DNA of 64,000 nucleotides from Microglena sp. YARC (Eukaryota > Chlorophyta > Chlorophyceae > Chlamydomonadales > Chlamydomonadaceae): assembly GCA_022414725.1 (NCBI GenBank), contig CM039464.1, positions 44,563,567-44,627,566 on the forward strand, given 5' to 3'. The position numbers were made by a program, and so were the translations under genes. Shown here in pieces: positions 1 to 9,239 of this stretch (the stretch's first letter is position 1; each line of letters starts with the position of its first letter). The notes beneath the pieces are model-generated. The model did not search any database and was not told the DNA's origin. It worked only from the letters and a program-made list of their open reading frames with translations.

Positions 1-297
1 TTCTAACCATCCTCAAAATCATAGGGTAAAGCAATGCGGCAAAGAAGCAAGAAAGCAAAAAAGTAAAGTATTATATCCTGCCTTGTCTGTCAGCAAGGTG
101 GCTCGGGCTTACAGACCTTTGTTGTGTTCGCACTAATTTCGATTTCAATTTCAATTTCAATTTCATTTCATTTCAATTTCATTTAGTGTTCGCACTCCTA
201 ACAGTTCGCGCTTACATTTCCTGGTAAAAAAACATATGTTTACTGCCGAAGATGGCGATTCGCCAAATTGCTGGCTGAAGCTATGTATGTATGTATG

Positions 298-425
298 TTA
301 CAGACCAGGGGTAGGCCAAATAGGCTAAAGGGACTTGCCCGACCGTATAGGAAGGGCTAAAAAATAAAAAGCACTGATGAACTGGACCCCAAACAATCGT
401 TTAACCGACGGGGGCCCTGAGTTGG
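298..425 (-). repeat. SINE-like dispersed repeat family 1, minus orientation
   Basis: Read on the minus strand, the consensus runs: CTCAGGGCCCCCGTCGGT, then GATTGTTTGGGG, TTCAGTTCATCAGTGC, a T-rich stretch, CCTATACGGTTGGGCAAG, CCTATTTGGC, CCCCTGG and a simple repeat tail, here (CATA)n. Other copies lie at 4672-4855, 7168-7245, 15548-15607, 16505-17045, 45040-45175, 61850-61905 and 63400-63605. The 5' part holds loose matches to tRNA promoter boxes (TAGCACGAACTC, GGTTCAGTTCATC), so a tRNA-derived SINE is possible. Copy B equivalent: about 20750-20876. Confidence 0.7.
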
Positions 426-442
426 CTATGTAACCAACATTA

Positions 443-577
443 CATTACATTACATTACATTACATTTCATGTTAAAGTCTACTTGACACCGCGAGGGTGT
501 ATAAGACTCTGTGCTTTAAACAAAAAGAAAAAGCACCCACAAAGCAAACAAAAACCATTACATCAGGGGGGTGTCGA
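443..577 (-). repeat. SINE-like dispersed repeat family 2 with (TAATG)n tail, minus orientation
   Basis: On the minus strand this reads GATGTAATGG, a T-rich stretch, GCTTTGTGGGTGC, TTTAAAGCACAGAGTC, CCCTCGCGGTGTCAAG, TAGACTTTAACATG and then (TAATG)n. A plus-strand copy lies at 45594-45722 outside the duplication. The pentamer tail is about 5 units here and about 8 in copy B (20896-21036), showing tail-length change between otherwise near-identical copies. Confidence 0.7.
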
Positions 578-606
578 GGACCAGGTTCAAGTTCAAGCTC
601 TTATTC

Positions 607-1208
607 TCTTACCACCTTCTCGTGTAGTTTCACTCAGCCCAACCGTATAGGAATGGCTTAAAAGAAAAAGCACTGATGAACTGAACCCCAAACAATCGTT
701 CAACCAACGGGGGCCCTGAGTTCGCTATGTAATCAAGTTCAAGCTCTTAGTCTCTTACCACGTTCTCGTGTAGTTTCACTCAGCCCCTCTTTATAAGGGT
801 GGGCCTGTGCGACCCAGGTGCGACCCAGGCACAAATCGCTCACCTGAGGGTCGCACATGTGGCGACCAAGGGCCCATTTTGCCCTAATTCCGCACACCTG
901 AGGGTCGCACGGGGGTGCGACCGCGAGACACAATGTGCGACCGGTCGCAAAAAAAATGGCTCTTACCACCTTCTCATATAGTTTCACTCAGCCCCTCTTG
1001 ATAAGGCTGGGTCTGTGCGACCCAGGTGCGACCCAGGGCACAAATCGCTGACCTGAGGGTCGCACTAGTGGCGACCAAGGGCCCATTTTGCCCTAATTCC
1101 GCACACCTGAGGGTCGCACGGGGGTGCGACCGCGAGACACAATGTGCGACTGGTCGCAAAAAAAAAATGGCTCTTACCAGCTTCTCGTGCAGTTACACTC
1201 AGCCCCCC
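607..1208. repeat. ~208-bp tandem repeat rich in GTGCGACC / GGTCGCAC
   Basis: Two full units with a period of 208 bp (TGTGCGACCCAGGTGCGACC at 806 and 1014) are flanked by partial units, all containing TTTCACTCAGCCC. Inside each unit GTGCGACC and its complement GGTCGCAC alternate several times, so the DNA can fold into GC-rich hairpins. The short ORFs here are by-products on both strands. Copy B equivalent: 21065-21669. Confidence 0.8.
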
Positions 1209-1654
1209 TTGAGAATCTAAATTACATATTATTTTTGGGCGGAGCCCCCCTATCTGGGGGAGGGAGCCCCCAGTCACCGCCTTGTCCGTCTGAAGCAAGA
1301 AACACGAAACAAGAAACAAGTAACCCTGGCCCTAATTGCCTTGTAAACCCTGGCCTCGGTCCGCTGCACTTGATTCCGTTACCACCTGTTGCTCCGATAG
1401 CAAACACTCTCCACCAGTTTTCCACGTCCCTTGCCCCTCCCTTAATACCACGCCCCACCAGGCGTTCTCATTGTGTTATTATTTTTTGTTATTTTACTCA
1501 GCCCCACCCTTGGCCCCACCTGATATTTTAAAATCAAGATTTCCCCCTCGGATTGGGCAAGTCCATTTGGCTTCTCTAATTATCTGGCAACCCTCGATAG
1601 TGACATCGACATGCAGTTGCTACCCGTGCTGCTCTGACTGTCCATGTTTCTCAT

Positions 1655-2146
1655 CCCCCTCCCCCCCCCCCCCCCCCCCCCCCCCAACCCCCCAACCCCT
1701 CCCTTACATTTTTACACCGTAAGATCAATCCCCTCCCCCCCCCCCCCCCCCCCCCTCCCTTCCCACTCCACTCCACTCCCTTCCTTTCCCTTCACCCCTG
1801 CTCCCCTCCCCTCTCCTCCCTTCCCTTCCCTTCCCCTCACCCCCGCTCACCCCAGCTCCCCTCCCCTCACCTCCCCTCACCCCCGCTCACCTCACCTCAC
1901 CTCACCCCCCCCCCCCCCCCCCCCCCCCGCTCACCTCACCTCACCTCACCCCGCTCACCTCACCTCATCTCACCTCACCTCGCCCCCGCTCACCTCACCT
2001 CACCCCTCCCCCCCCCCCCCCCGCTCAACTCACCTCACCTCACCCCCGCTCACCTCACCTCACCTCCCCCCCCCCCGCTCACCTCACCTCACCTCACCTC
2101 CGCTCACCTCCGCTCACCTCACCTCACCTCACCCCCGCTCACACAG
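1655..2146. repeat. ~490-bp polypyrimidine tract (C runs and CTCACC repeats), copy A
   Basis: Almost pure C/T on the plus strand: C homopolymers, then TTCCC and CTCACC repeats, ending CTCACACAG. It could form triplex DNA, and it ends as an extreme polypyrimidine tract with an AG acceptor in front of the hydrophobic exon-like sequence at 2147. C-run lengths differ between copies, as expected of sequencing or replication slippage. Long Pro/Ser/His-rich ORFs across it are low-complexity artefacts. Confidence 0.9.
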
Positions 2147-2250
2147 GTTTACATGATTGTAGTGATGCTTCCCATTGGATTGGTTGCATTCGCCTTGTCC
2201 GTCAGCACGCTAACAATTGTTATCTGGCAACCCTCGAAAGTAGCATAGAC
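2147..2250 (+). pseudogene. Partial duplicate of the hydrophobic membrane exon
   Basis: After the acceptor CTCACACAG the sequence GTTTACATGATTGTAGTG matches the start of the exon at 2359, with few changes for about 70 bp. It then diverges to an ATCTGGCAACCCTCGAAAG segment and a stop (TAG at about 2246). The same ATCTGGCAACCCTCGA segment occurs at 1583, so the exon, its downstream sequence and the pyrimidine tract form a tandem duplicate of about 212 bp plus tract. Reads as a single transmembrane segment (MLPIGLVAFALSVSTL). Copy B equivalent: 22593-22696. Confidence 0.45.
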
Positions 2251-2358
2251 ACACAGCTGCAACCCATGCTGCTCTAACTGTCCATATCCCCCCACCCTTT
2301 CCTCCTCCCTTCCCCTCACCCCCGCTCCCTTCACCTCGCCTCACCCCCGCTCACACAG

Positions 2359-2616
2359 GTTTACATGATTGCAGTGATGCTTCCCATTGGATTGATTGCA
2401 TTCGCCTTGTCTGTCAGCACGCTAGCAATCGCCCATGAAGATCTGGACCTAGCTGGGACATGGTTCTATGTCGATGCTGCAGGAGCTGGCCTAGACCTGG
2501 TTGTGTTCATGCTCATCACATGGGGATTGTTTGGGACGTACGCAATACTTCTTATAGCCCTGAGGCAGAATAATGTGAATGCCATTTCACCTTTGACATC
2601 CACTGCTGGTGTCTGA
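2359..2616 (+). CDS. Candidate exon of a multi-span membrane protein, unknown family (copy A)
   Basis: Open from the putative acceptor CTCACACAG at 2358 through ATG 2365 to TGA at 2614-2616. It has two hydrophobic segments, roughly residues 1-22 after the ATG (IAVMLPIGLIAFALSVS) and residues 45-67 (LDLVVFMLITWGLFGTYAI), joined by an acidic/aromatic loop (HEDLDLAGTWFYVD) and followed by a polar LRQNN tail. This composition fits an integral-membrane protein better than random repeat DNA, and a decayed duplicate lies just upstream. I do not recognise the family. The 3' end is uncertain: GT sites occur at GGAC|GTACG and AATAAT|GTGAATG. No partner exons could be joined with confidence. Confidence 0.4.
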   Translation, partial: VYMIAVMLPIGLIAFALSVSTLAIAHEDLDLAGTWFYVDAAGAGLDLVVFMLITWGLFGTYAILLIALRQNNVNAISPLTSTAGV

Positions 2617-2639
2617 TCCAGGACGTCTACCGCCGACAT

Positions 2640-2726
2640 GAGGGACATTGCGGGAATCGAACCCACGACCTCTCGCAAACCAGGCGCGTCGCACGAATCA
2701 TGAGCTAACTCCGTTGGTTGCAACCA
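2640..2726 (-). pseudogene. tRNA-like relic (possible SINE head), copy A
   Basis: On the minus strand GTGGG-TTCGATT-CCCGC forms a complete five-pair T arm with a canonical seven-base loop and B-box. Upstream, TTAGCTCATGATT resembles an A-box. CGCGC-CTGGTTT-GCGAG can pair at four of five positions with T33 in place. The acceptor and D stems do not pair, so this is not a functional tRNA. It is either a decayed tRNA copy or the promoter head of a SINE. It abuts a CAGGGTTGTTCAGGACGC MITE end at 2727. Confidence 0.45.
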
Positions 2727-2776
2727 GGGTTGTTCAGGACGCTCGCAGCAGAGGCTCGCAGAAGCAACGCATGCCA
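2727..2776 (+). mobile_element. One-ended fragment of hAT-type MITE family 1
   Basis: CCAGGGTTGTTCAGGACGC matches the terminus of the complete MITEs at 7275-7468 and 8334-8523, but no second terminus follows. Solo end or truncated copy next to the tRNA-like relic. Copy B: 23168-23220. Confidence 0.5.
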
Positions 2777-2974
2777 TTTCACCTTTGTAGGACCTATAGT
2801 CTTACCTATTTTATTACTTATAACTAGAACTATCAACTCCCAAAAAGCAAAGCAAATGAAGAAAGGACACGTAAGCTATACCCAGTCTTATGCCAAATCT
2901 GGCATAAAATCAATGATATCCACTGCTGGTGCCTAATCCTTTGGAAGTGCAGCCATTCGTTACTTTATCTGCAG

Positions 2975-3090
2975 TTGGGCCGACGTATGAACGTATACTC
3001 ATACGTTTATAAGCTCATACATATATACGCCGTATATGTTTTCTCGAAACGTATGAGTATAAACGTATACAACGTATGAGTTGTACTTCG
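2975..3090. repeat. Palindromic ACGTATGA / TCATACGT cluster
   Basis: Repeated and inverted ACGTATGAG and ACTCATACGTTTATA motifs can fold into a long AT-rich hairpin. A related stretch with ATACGTTTATATGC lies at 4138-4220. Probably an inverted-repeat element of unknown class. Copy B: about 23415-23530. Confidence 0.55.
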
Positions 3091-4670
3091 AAATGTACAG
3101 CATGCATCCCGGCACTTAACTTTCTTGGTTTTCATTCAATTTATCATTTAGATAGCTCACGGGAAAGCTATTGACCTCCTCTATCACACTATTAGGGAGC
3201 AGCAGGTAGCCCTAACCGCGGCCAAAAGTAGGACTAATAGTCTTAATAGCTGGGTTGGTCCTAATAGCTGGGAGCTAACTTAGCCGAATGTAGCCATTGG
3301 AAATCTTACCATGAAATGAGAAAGGCTAGGTCGCGACAGGCTCCGGGTTACCTTGCTGTATGAACGGAATCACGCTATGCGAATGTGAAATTCGGATTCC
3401 TTGTGAAAACCTTTGCAAAATCGGTACCAAATAGCAACATCGAGGACAAGTTACCGACATTAATAGCTCGAAACCAGCTATGCGAGGACGGCAGGTAGCG
3501 CTACCCAGCTACCCCCCCCCCCCCCCCCCTGCCGCTCCCTACTCACTATGCAATAAAATTAACCTTTCACACTTACCATTTTGTTTAAATGTGACCTACA
3601 GTTTGATTTAGATAGCCAGGATGGCACACATGTCAAAGCGCCATCTAGCCTTCCATTCCACAAGCTGTACTCCTACGTGGGCTTGAAGGATTGATGGTGC
3701 ATGCCTAGTGCAATGTGAAGATAGTAACATTGAAATATAGTTATATACTTATATTATTATAACCTAAAGCTAACTTATAGATCCTCCTAGAAGCTGCAGC
3801 ATACTTGGTCTGAAACCTGTAGCTGACTTTCAGAGCTGCCTAGAAGCTGCAGCATACTTGGTCTGAAACCAGTAGCTGACTTAGGGAGCTGCGTATAAAT
3901 AATGATGTGATAAACATGGAAAATTTTAATATATTATTTACATTGAATGGATCCCTTAGATTGGCGCCGCGCTCCTTGGTCGCCGCGCTTTCTGGTCGTG
4001 ATTTCTTTTTCTGATATTTGGACAACCTAAACTTGCCAGAATCTTGTTGTGAGAGTTGATGTATGAAGCCAATGAAATTAGCAACGCGGCAATACCTTTA
4101 AACCCATGTAAAAGTATTTCCCCAAGAAGTGCAACAATTACTCATACGTTTTTGATACGTTTATATGCTTACACATTCATACATTTATACGGCATATACA
4201 AATGAAAATATACGTTTGCTTCCCAACCCAGCAATAGCAGATCAAAGTTTTTTCTGCAGTACAGTAGCAGATCAAAGGTGTAATAGCAGGTCATAGTTCT
4301 TTCTGCAGCGCAATTGCAGATCAGAACAAAAGGGTTCAGCCTGAAAGCTGTGCAAAAGACATTTAAAATCGTAACAGTTTTCCCTTGGCATTTTTTTCAA
4401 TGGGGCGGCAAAGAGGTGGACCACTGGTGGAGCGAACGACAACTCGACTAGTACCTGTTTTGATGAGTCCTGTGTCATTCCCGACTCTTACAACTGTCTG
4501 CAGTGCACTTATGGTAGCCGGACTCTAGGTGTGATGTAAGCCCGTCCATCGCATACTTACGAGCCGGTTCCCTTAACCCCACGTCCTTAGAAGTGTCATT
4601 GTGACATCTTGGAAGTTAATATTTATTTTTATTTTATCTGCATTGCATTTACAGCCCAATTGTACGTATG
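3091..4670. other. No supportable gene
   Basis: Non-coding by inspection: short ORFs only, a C run at 3513-3529, and a duplicated ~55-bp motif (TAGAAGCTGCAGCATACTTG at 3790 and 3843) related to the foldback family. The copy B counterpart (23530-25110) carries most of the single-base losses that separate the two copies. Confidence 0.6.
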
Positions 4671-4671
4671 T

Positions 4672-4855
4672 AAGTTACAGGCCAGGGTCAATTTCAATTT
4701 CAATTTCAATTACAGGCCAGGGGTGGGCCAAATAGGCTAAAGGGACTTGCCCAACCGTGATAGGAAGGGCTTAAAAAGAACAGGCATTGATGAACTGAAC
4801 CCCAAACAATTGGTTTACCGACGGGGGCCCTAAGATCGTGCTACAGTGATAATCA
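4672..4855 (-). repeat. SINE-like family 1 with (TTTCAA)n tail, minus orientation
   Basis: On the minus strand this runs from TATCACTGTAGCACGATC through GGTTCAGTTCATCAATGCC and GGGCAAGTCCCTTTAGCC to CCTGGCCTGTAATTG, then a (TTTCAA)-type tail seen on the plus strand as repeated TTTCAA. The tail differs from the (CATA)n tail of the copy at 298-425, evidence that the family carries varied simple-sequence tails. Copy B: 25121-25295. Confidence 0.7.
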
Positions 4856-4959
4856 ACCCAAGTGTACAAGGAACTCAGCAGTATCGGCTGAAAACATAAA
4901 GAAACATCTAACAAAAATGTGAACCAACTCAGGTGCTCGATCAAAATGTCCTGTGAATT

Positions 4960-5125
4960 TTGAAAAAAATTACGAGCTGCCACAGGGCGTGAGATTGAAG
5001 GAGCCCTCCCGTTTGCATGTACAGTACATACTGGAGAATGGCTACTACGTTGGGTTAATTTGGTTTTGCAGACCGGAAGTGCACCTGATGACCTGAGCTT
5101 GGACTACCGCGCGACAGCACATGAC
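4960..5125 (+). repeat. Dispersed repeat family 6 (first member)
   Basis: GAGCTGCCACAGG, CGTGAGATTGAAGGA, TTTGCATGTAC and ACATACTGGAGAATGGCTAC, then GGGTTAATTTGG, recur at 11750-11895 with moderate divergence. Function unknown. Copy B: 25405-25560. Confidence 0.65.
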
Positions 5126-5196
5126 ATGACATGAAAAGTAAAGGCGGGAACCTTATGATGTAACATACATTTGCGCATCAAGCGCTTAGACAATGA

Positions 5197-5424
5197 ATGC
5201 AATTTGAGTTGTTAGAAACTATATCGACTACTTGGAGACGCCTCGATACGGGTAGACGACGATTCGTGTCAAGCCTCGGAAGTTATACAGAGGTCGCGAT
5301 TGTTTTCGAGAATGGTCACTCTAACAATAACACGAAAGTCGCGAAGCTGTCGCGTAGCTCTGCTCTAACTGACAGTCGCGCTGCTCTAACTGATAGTGAC
5401 GAAAAAAGTCACGATGAGCACTGA
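5197..5424 (+). CDS. Hypothetical 75-residue ORF, weak support
   Basis: Starts at an ATG and runs to TGA without low-complexity sequence. The C-terminal third has a Ser/Ala/Asp-rich duplication (SALTDS and AALTDSD). No domain recognised. A 94-codon ORF overlaps on the opposite strand (5321-5605), so length alone proves little. Identical in copy B (25637-25864), which is uninformative because the copies are recent. It may equally be repeat-derived. Confidence 0.15.
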   Translation: MQFELLETISTTWRRLDTGRRRFVSSLGSYTEVAIVFENGHSNNNTKVAKLSRSSALTDSRAALTDSDEKSHDEH

Positions 5425-5604
5425 AACCTAATAGACTAGTTAGTTCCACTCTTCCTATACACAAAGATAGAAAGCGACGGCCAGGCGAGGTGGTGCAGAT
5501 GGTGGGCTGGCACCGGGGCTGGCACAGGATTTGCCCACCATCGCACCACTGCCAAGATGAAAGTGCTAGATGGGAATGGTACCTTCGGCCAATCCAAGTT
5601 GTCA

Positions 5605-5690
5605 TAGCGGCGGGGTCAACACTGTTGACGCTTTATTCTTTCGCCTTTTACTAAAGAATACCGAGCGTTGACTCCGCAAAGCCGCATCAA
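5605..5690. repeat. Short foldback (imperfect hairpin)
   Basis: GCGGCGGGGTCAAC and GTTGACGCTTTATTCTTT are answered by AAAGAATACCGAGCGTTGAC and TCCGCAAAGCCGC, forming an imperfect ~35-bp stem. Copy B: 26045-26130. Confidence 0.6.
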
Positions 5691-6118
5691 TTATTTTTGG
5701 GTCCCTAACGGGAACCACCCTAACCAATCAAATGTCTATCACGTCCATCCTGAGTATCGATCCTGAATTGATGCATTGTCCTTCGTTCAACTGCTCACTG
5801 TCTGCCAACCCAGGGCACCCCTGTGCGTGGCCACAGTAGCTGTCAGCACACTCAGCGGGTTAGATAGATTAAACACCCCGTACCAGGTCAGTGTGAGTTT
5901 GGAGCTAAATTCCCCCCACATAATTTAGAGTACTATGGCCACGTGCCCGGCTATGCAAGTACCTGCTAGACTGCTGCTATCTCTCCTTCATCAGCGGGCT
6001 ACGGCGGCGACTGGTTATCTTAATCTATATTATGTAAATAACGTAGTCTGACCCTTCGAGTATCTGCAGTCTACCGCTCCACTTATTATATAGGGAGACA
6101 TGCATTGCTTTCATTGTT

Positions 6119-6190
6119 TTAGTTGTGAAAGGAATTTCACACCAGGAGGTGGGTCTACCGACACAAACCAGCGACACCAAGAATTCAGGT
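6119..6190 (-). repeat. Dispersed repeat family 3, partial, minus orientation
   Basis: Matches the 3' half of the element at 8540-8715 (TTGTGAAAGGAA, CCAGGAGGTGGGTCT, CGACACAAACCAGCGACACC). Copy B: 26559-26630. Confidence 0.65.
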
Positions 6191-6295
6191 GCAAGCCTAC
6201 GCTATGCAGTTCCAAGTGCTCGCGCCTGGTTTGACCTGGACAAGTCTTTAAATTGACTAATCCGCTAAGCGTGATCCCTGGTTGGTAGTTGGCCC

Positions 6296-6488
6296 CAGGG
6301 TACTTCCAAGCGCGCACTTTTGCGCCCTGGCGCGCTGCCTTTTTGAGCCCCATTGCGCGTTTTTGCGCAGTTTTTTGCAACCCCCTGTGAGCGCAGCAAG
6401 CAATTTTTGCGCTTTTCGCACTACAAAGCGCAGTTTTTTTGTTTTCAAGTGCGCTAAAGCGCTGGCCAATTTGGTAAATGGAACCCTG
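6296..6488 (+). mobile_element. hAT-type MITE family 2 (GCGC-rich), copy A
   Basis: 193 bp beginning CAGGGTACTTCCAAGCGCGC and ending GGAACCCTG. It is flanked by a perfect 8-bp target-site duplication GTTGGCCC (6288-6295 and 6489-6496). The interior is rich in GCGC/AAAGCGC motifs and encodes nothing credible. An 8-bp TSD with CAGGG termini is the signature of hAT superfamily transposons; a 193-bp non-coding copy is a MITE. It landed inside a SINE-like family 4 copy. Confidence 0.85.
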
Positions 6489-6565
6489 GTTGGCCCCAGT
6501 GGAAGCAAACGGGCTGCCCCCCTTAACCTCCTTAACCGTAATAAGGCGTACTATATATTTATTTT
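6489..6565 (+). repeat. SINE-like family 4 with T/A-rich tail
   Basis: GGCCCCAGTG, AAGCAAACGGGCTG, AACCTCCTTAACCGTAATAA, GGCGTACTAT and ATTTATTTTG match 11546-11625 and the reverse of 62657-62875, where the tail is a long (ATTT)n. Its 5' part is interrupted by the MITE at 6296-6488. Copy B: 26928-27010. Confidence 0.65.
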
Positions 6566-6569
6566 GTTT

Positions 6570-7165
6570 TATTTGCTCCCTGGTTCCCGTGGGTATCGCA
6601 TAGGGGGACTTGGGAATTGGCAGATGGTGAGCACTGAGCAGCCCAGAGTTGGCTGAAGAACCATGTAGAACAATTCCAATCAAAATTCTGGTTTGGATAC
6701 ATGGTCCATCAGCCCTCAGGTGCTTCTCTGCTCACCGTCTAGGCGGAAGGACGATCATGTTGATGCCACTTCCACAAAGGTTTGACATTTATAGATTTAT
6801 GGTACCACTTCATGCCTTGAGGATTGAACGACAGTGCTGCTTCCACCCCCTCTGCTGCTACTGCTGATGCCTCCACCGCAGGCGCCCTTGCTGTTGCTGC
6901 TGCCCACCACTACACCACATTCCTGAGTAAAGCATGCAATCGCATGTGTGTCAATACCGGTAATCTCGTGCTCCCCGTTGTCGACTATGACGAGTCTACA
7001 CATAGGCATATATATCAATAATATTATATGAAACTATTGACAGAATTCTCTGTGGCTTTGGCAGTGGCAAGGAGATCCACCCTTGCGAGTGAATATCCTT
7101 TCATTAAAATAACGTTCGTGCTTGTGCTAGTACTTCTGTTAGTACTTCCGTACTGGTGTGGTGTG
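6570..7165. other. No supportable gene
   Basis: Only short ORFs in several frames, with a GCTGCT/CTGCTG-rich patch at 6835-6905. Nothing recognised. Copy B: 27010-27605. Confidence 0.5.
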
Positions 7166-7167
7166 AA

Positions 7168-7245
7168 TACATAACGGGTAGGCCAAATAGGCTGAAGGGA
7201 CTTGCCTAACCGTGTAGGAAGGGCTTAAAAAGAAAAGGCACTGCT
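7168..7245 (-). repeat. SINE-like family 1, 3' fragment, minus orientation
   Basis: GGTAGGCCAAATAGGCTGAA, GGGACTTGCC and GGAAGGGCTT are the reverse of the family 1 3' end; the 5' half is absent. Copy B: 27608-27685. Confidence 0.65.
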
Positions 7246-7274
7246 CAAAACAGTAGTGTATGATGCGTCCAATC

Positions 7275-7468
7275 CAGCGTTGTTCAGGAGGACCCCCACC
7301 TCTGCGTCCCGAGACGCAACCAATTTTACAGCCTGCGTCCTGAGAAGCAACCGAACCTCAATCGTCCCATAGGGACGCAACGGACCCTCCCCACGTTGCG
7401 TCTCAGGACGCAACGGACCCTCAAACGTTGCTTCTGTGACGCAAGACGCAGCGTCCTGAACAACCCTG
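7275..7468 (+). mobile_element. hAT-type MITE family 1, copy A
   Basis: 194 bp with termini CAGCGTTGTTCAGGAGG and TCCTGAACAACCCTG, imperfect inverted repeats of about 16 bp. It is flanked by a perfect 8-bp TSD GTCCAATC (7267-7274 and 7469-7476). The interior is dense in GACGCAAC/GTTGCGTC. The TSD length and CAGGG-type ends place it with hAT elements; no transposase is encoded. Confidence 0.88.
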
Positions 7469-7476
7469 GTCCAATC

Positions 7477-8010
7477 TAACTAAATCCCAACCACTACGAT
7501 ACCCAGGGACACAAAAGGAAGTCATAAACCCATCCAGTCAAATAGGAATCCGCCCATAGGGCCATAGCACAGTGGCGTGTTAATTAATGATGGATGGCCG
7601 GTCTGTGGTTATGGCCGACAAGGGTTTATATCCGGGTTTAAGTGATAGGAAGTAGTAACCAAGAGAGAACATTGCACGTTCAGTTCTCACACGTTTAGTG
7701 AATCCTCAGTATATGGTTCGGGAGCGGGCGGGTAGTGAGACAGAGCAATACTCTTACATATTGGGTGGATTTCACCCTAAATAACATAAGTAATTGAGGG
7801 CTATTACTCAGTTCAGTCATACTAACTAAATACTAAACTGCTCAGTTGTTCACTCACTGTACCGTAGTAAGTATATCAGTGCATATGGAAGCACGTAATG
7901 AAGAACTAACATTGCAAGAAGGATTTGCCTCCAAGGGTGGGTCTCCGTGCGCTAGCCCTAGATTCAAGGATTATATGTGATTGGCGGAGTCACACCTACA
8001 TAACAAGGGT
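7477..8010. other. No supportable gene
   Basis: Between two MITEs. No ORF of note and no clear repeat recognised. Copy B: 27916-28451. Confidence 0.5.
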
Positions 8011-8018
8011 GTAGGAAC

Positions 8019-8200
8019 TAGGGCTATTCAGGACGCTGCGTCCTCCGTCGCAGCCGCAACATCGAATGGTCTGTTATTCAGGACGCAACGTGGGGAGGGC
8101 CCGTTGACCAGAAGTAAGGGTCCGTTGCGTCACAGGACTCAGGCTATGCAATTGGTTGCGTCTCAGGCAGCAGAGCTGGGGGTCCTCCTGAAGTACCCTG
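8019..8200 (-). mobile_element. hAT-type MITE family 1, second member (copy A)
   Basis: 182 bp from TAGGGCTATTCAGGACGC to CTCCTGAAGTACCCTG. The flanks GTAGGAAC (8011-8018) and GTAGGTTC (8201-8208) agree at six of eight positions, a likely eroded TSD. It is inverted relative to 7275-7468: the GACGCTGCG end comes first. Confidence 0.7.
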
Positions 8201-8333
8201 GTAGGTTCCCAAAGGTCAGCGGGAGTCGCCGACTCACGATTAATCACGGACCAGGACAGACAAGCTCCATGTCAGATAACCAGGGATGTTAGATTACCAG
8301 GACCATGGCAGGGAGCTTGTCAGCCATGGTCAT

Positions 8334-8523
8334 TAGGGGTAGCTCCTTCAGAAGGACCCCCAGCTCTGCTGCCTGAGACGTTACCAATTGTATAGCCTGC
8401 GTCCTGCGACGCAATAAACCTTTCCTTCTGGTCAACATACCCTCCCCACGTTGCGTCCTGCAACGCAACAGACCCTTCGACGTTGCGTCTGCGATGGAGG
8501 ACGCAGCGTCCTGAACAACCCTG
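8334..8523 (+). mobile_element. hAT-type MITE family 1, third member (copy A)
   Basis: 190 bp from a degraded TAGGGGTAGCTCCTTCAG terminus to GCGTCCTGAACAACCCTG. No matching TSD remains, so it is older or rearranged. Same internal GTTGCGTC/GACGCAAC content as the others. Confidence 0.65.
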
Positions 8524-8539
8524 GTAGTGGTGCACGTTC

Positions 8540-8715
8540 GTTTGGTCAAGGGTCGGTATCTCCTGCCGACCCTTAGAGTGCCTACTCTTTTGTAGGAGTG
8601 GCAACGCCATTCGAACTGAATCCTTGGTATTGCTGGTTTGTGTCGGGAGACCCACCTCCTAGAGTGGGACCCACCTCCTAGAGTACAGACTTCCTTTCAC
8701 AACGTAAAAAATAAA
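8540..8715 (+). repeat. Dispersed repeat family 3
   Basis: Runs GGTCGGTATCTCC, GTAGGAGTGGCAACGCCATT, CGAACTGAATCCTTGG, GGTTTGTGTCGGGAGACCC, then a duplicated CCACCTCCTAGAGT and CCTTTCACAACGT. Other members: 6119-6190 (minus), 16303-16445 (minus), 17828-17930 (plus). The minus strand holds AGTTCGAATGG, a loose B-box, but no A-box is evident. Class unknown. Copy B: 28979-29155. Confidence 0.65.
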
Positions 8716-8867
8716 ACTCCAAGAGGGGCTACTTTAAAGGAACGCTTGATGAGCTGGGCCCCAGCCCACGACAAATCACACCTGCACCAAAAGAATGCTC
8801 GTCACCGATCCCCACCACTCTCCTCGCCCTCTTCCCTGCTTCCACCCTTGGCGTCCTTAATGTGTAT

Positions 8868-9050
8868 TTTTTGGGCTCGAGTAGCAGCTTCTAGGCAGCT
8901 CCTTTCCCCCATCCTTGGGCCAACCCTGAAGCGAGCTGGTGCATCTGAAAGCTGGCAAGGCGAGCATTCCAATGCAGCTTAGAGCCTCGGGCTTGGCCTA
9001 GTGGCTGGCTAATGGAGCTGGCTGTAAGCTGCCATGCGTAGCCCCCAAAG
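8868..9050. mobile_element. Foldback element, AGCAGCTTCTAGGCAGCTCC family, copy A
   Basis: The left arm TTTTTTGGGCTCGAGTAGC followed by AGCTTCTAGGCAGCTCC is mirrored at the right by GGAGCTGGCTGTAAGCTGCC and GTAGCCCCCAAAG. Related elements lie at 13589-13793 and 15237-15419, and a partial one near 12870-12910. About 180-205 bp, non-coding, with long imperfect terminal inverted repeats, as in non-autonomous DNA elements. No TSD confirmed. Copy B: 29308-29491. Confidence 0.65.
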
Positions 9051-9239
9051 TAACTATGGGTGTCCTAATCACTGCTTCTTGCTTCTTGATTTTGATTGAC
9101 AATGTCACTGCCAAAGACGGCGAGAAGCCTTAAAGTCTGGAGCCAAGTAACCAAGTCCAAGTTCAAGTTCTGATCACTTCTTTGTCGCTTTTTTGTCTTC
9201 AAAGACGAAGAAATACACACCAGAGACGAGGAGAGCGAT

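Noticed and set aside
1336..2156. Pro/Ser/His-rich ORFs (also 21805-22694)
   Set aside because: They run through C homopolymers and CTCACC repeats, with frame set by run length that differs between the two 20-kb copies.
2640..2726. Functional tRNA gene with GGT anticodon
   Set aside because: Acceptor and D stems do not pair; only the T arm and part of the anticodon arm are intact.
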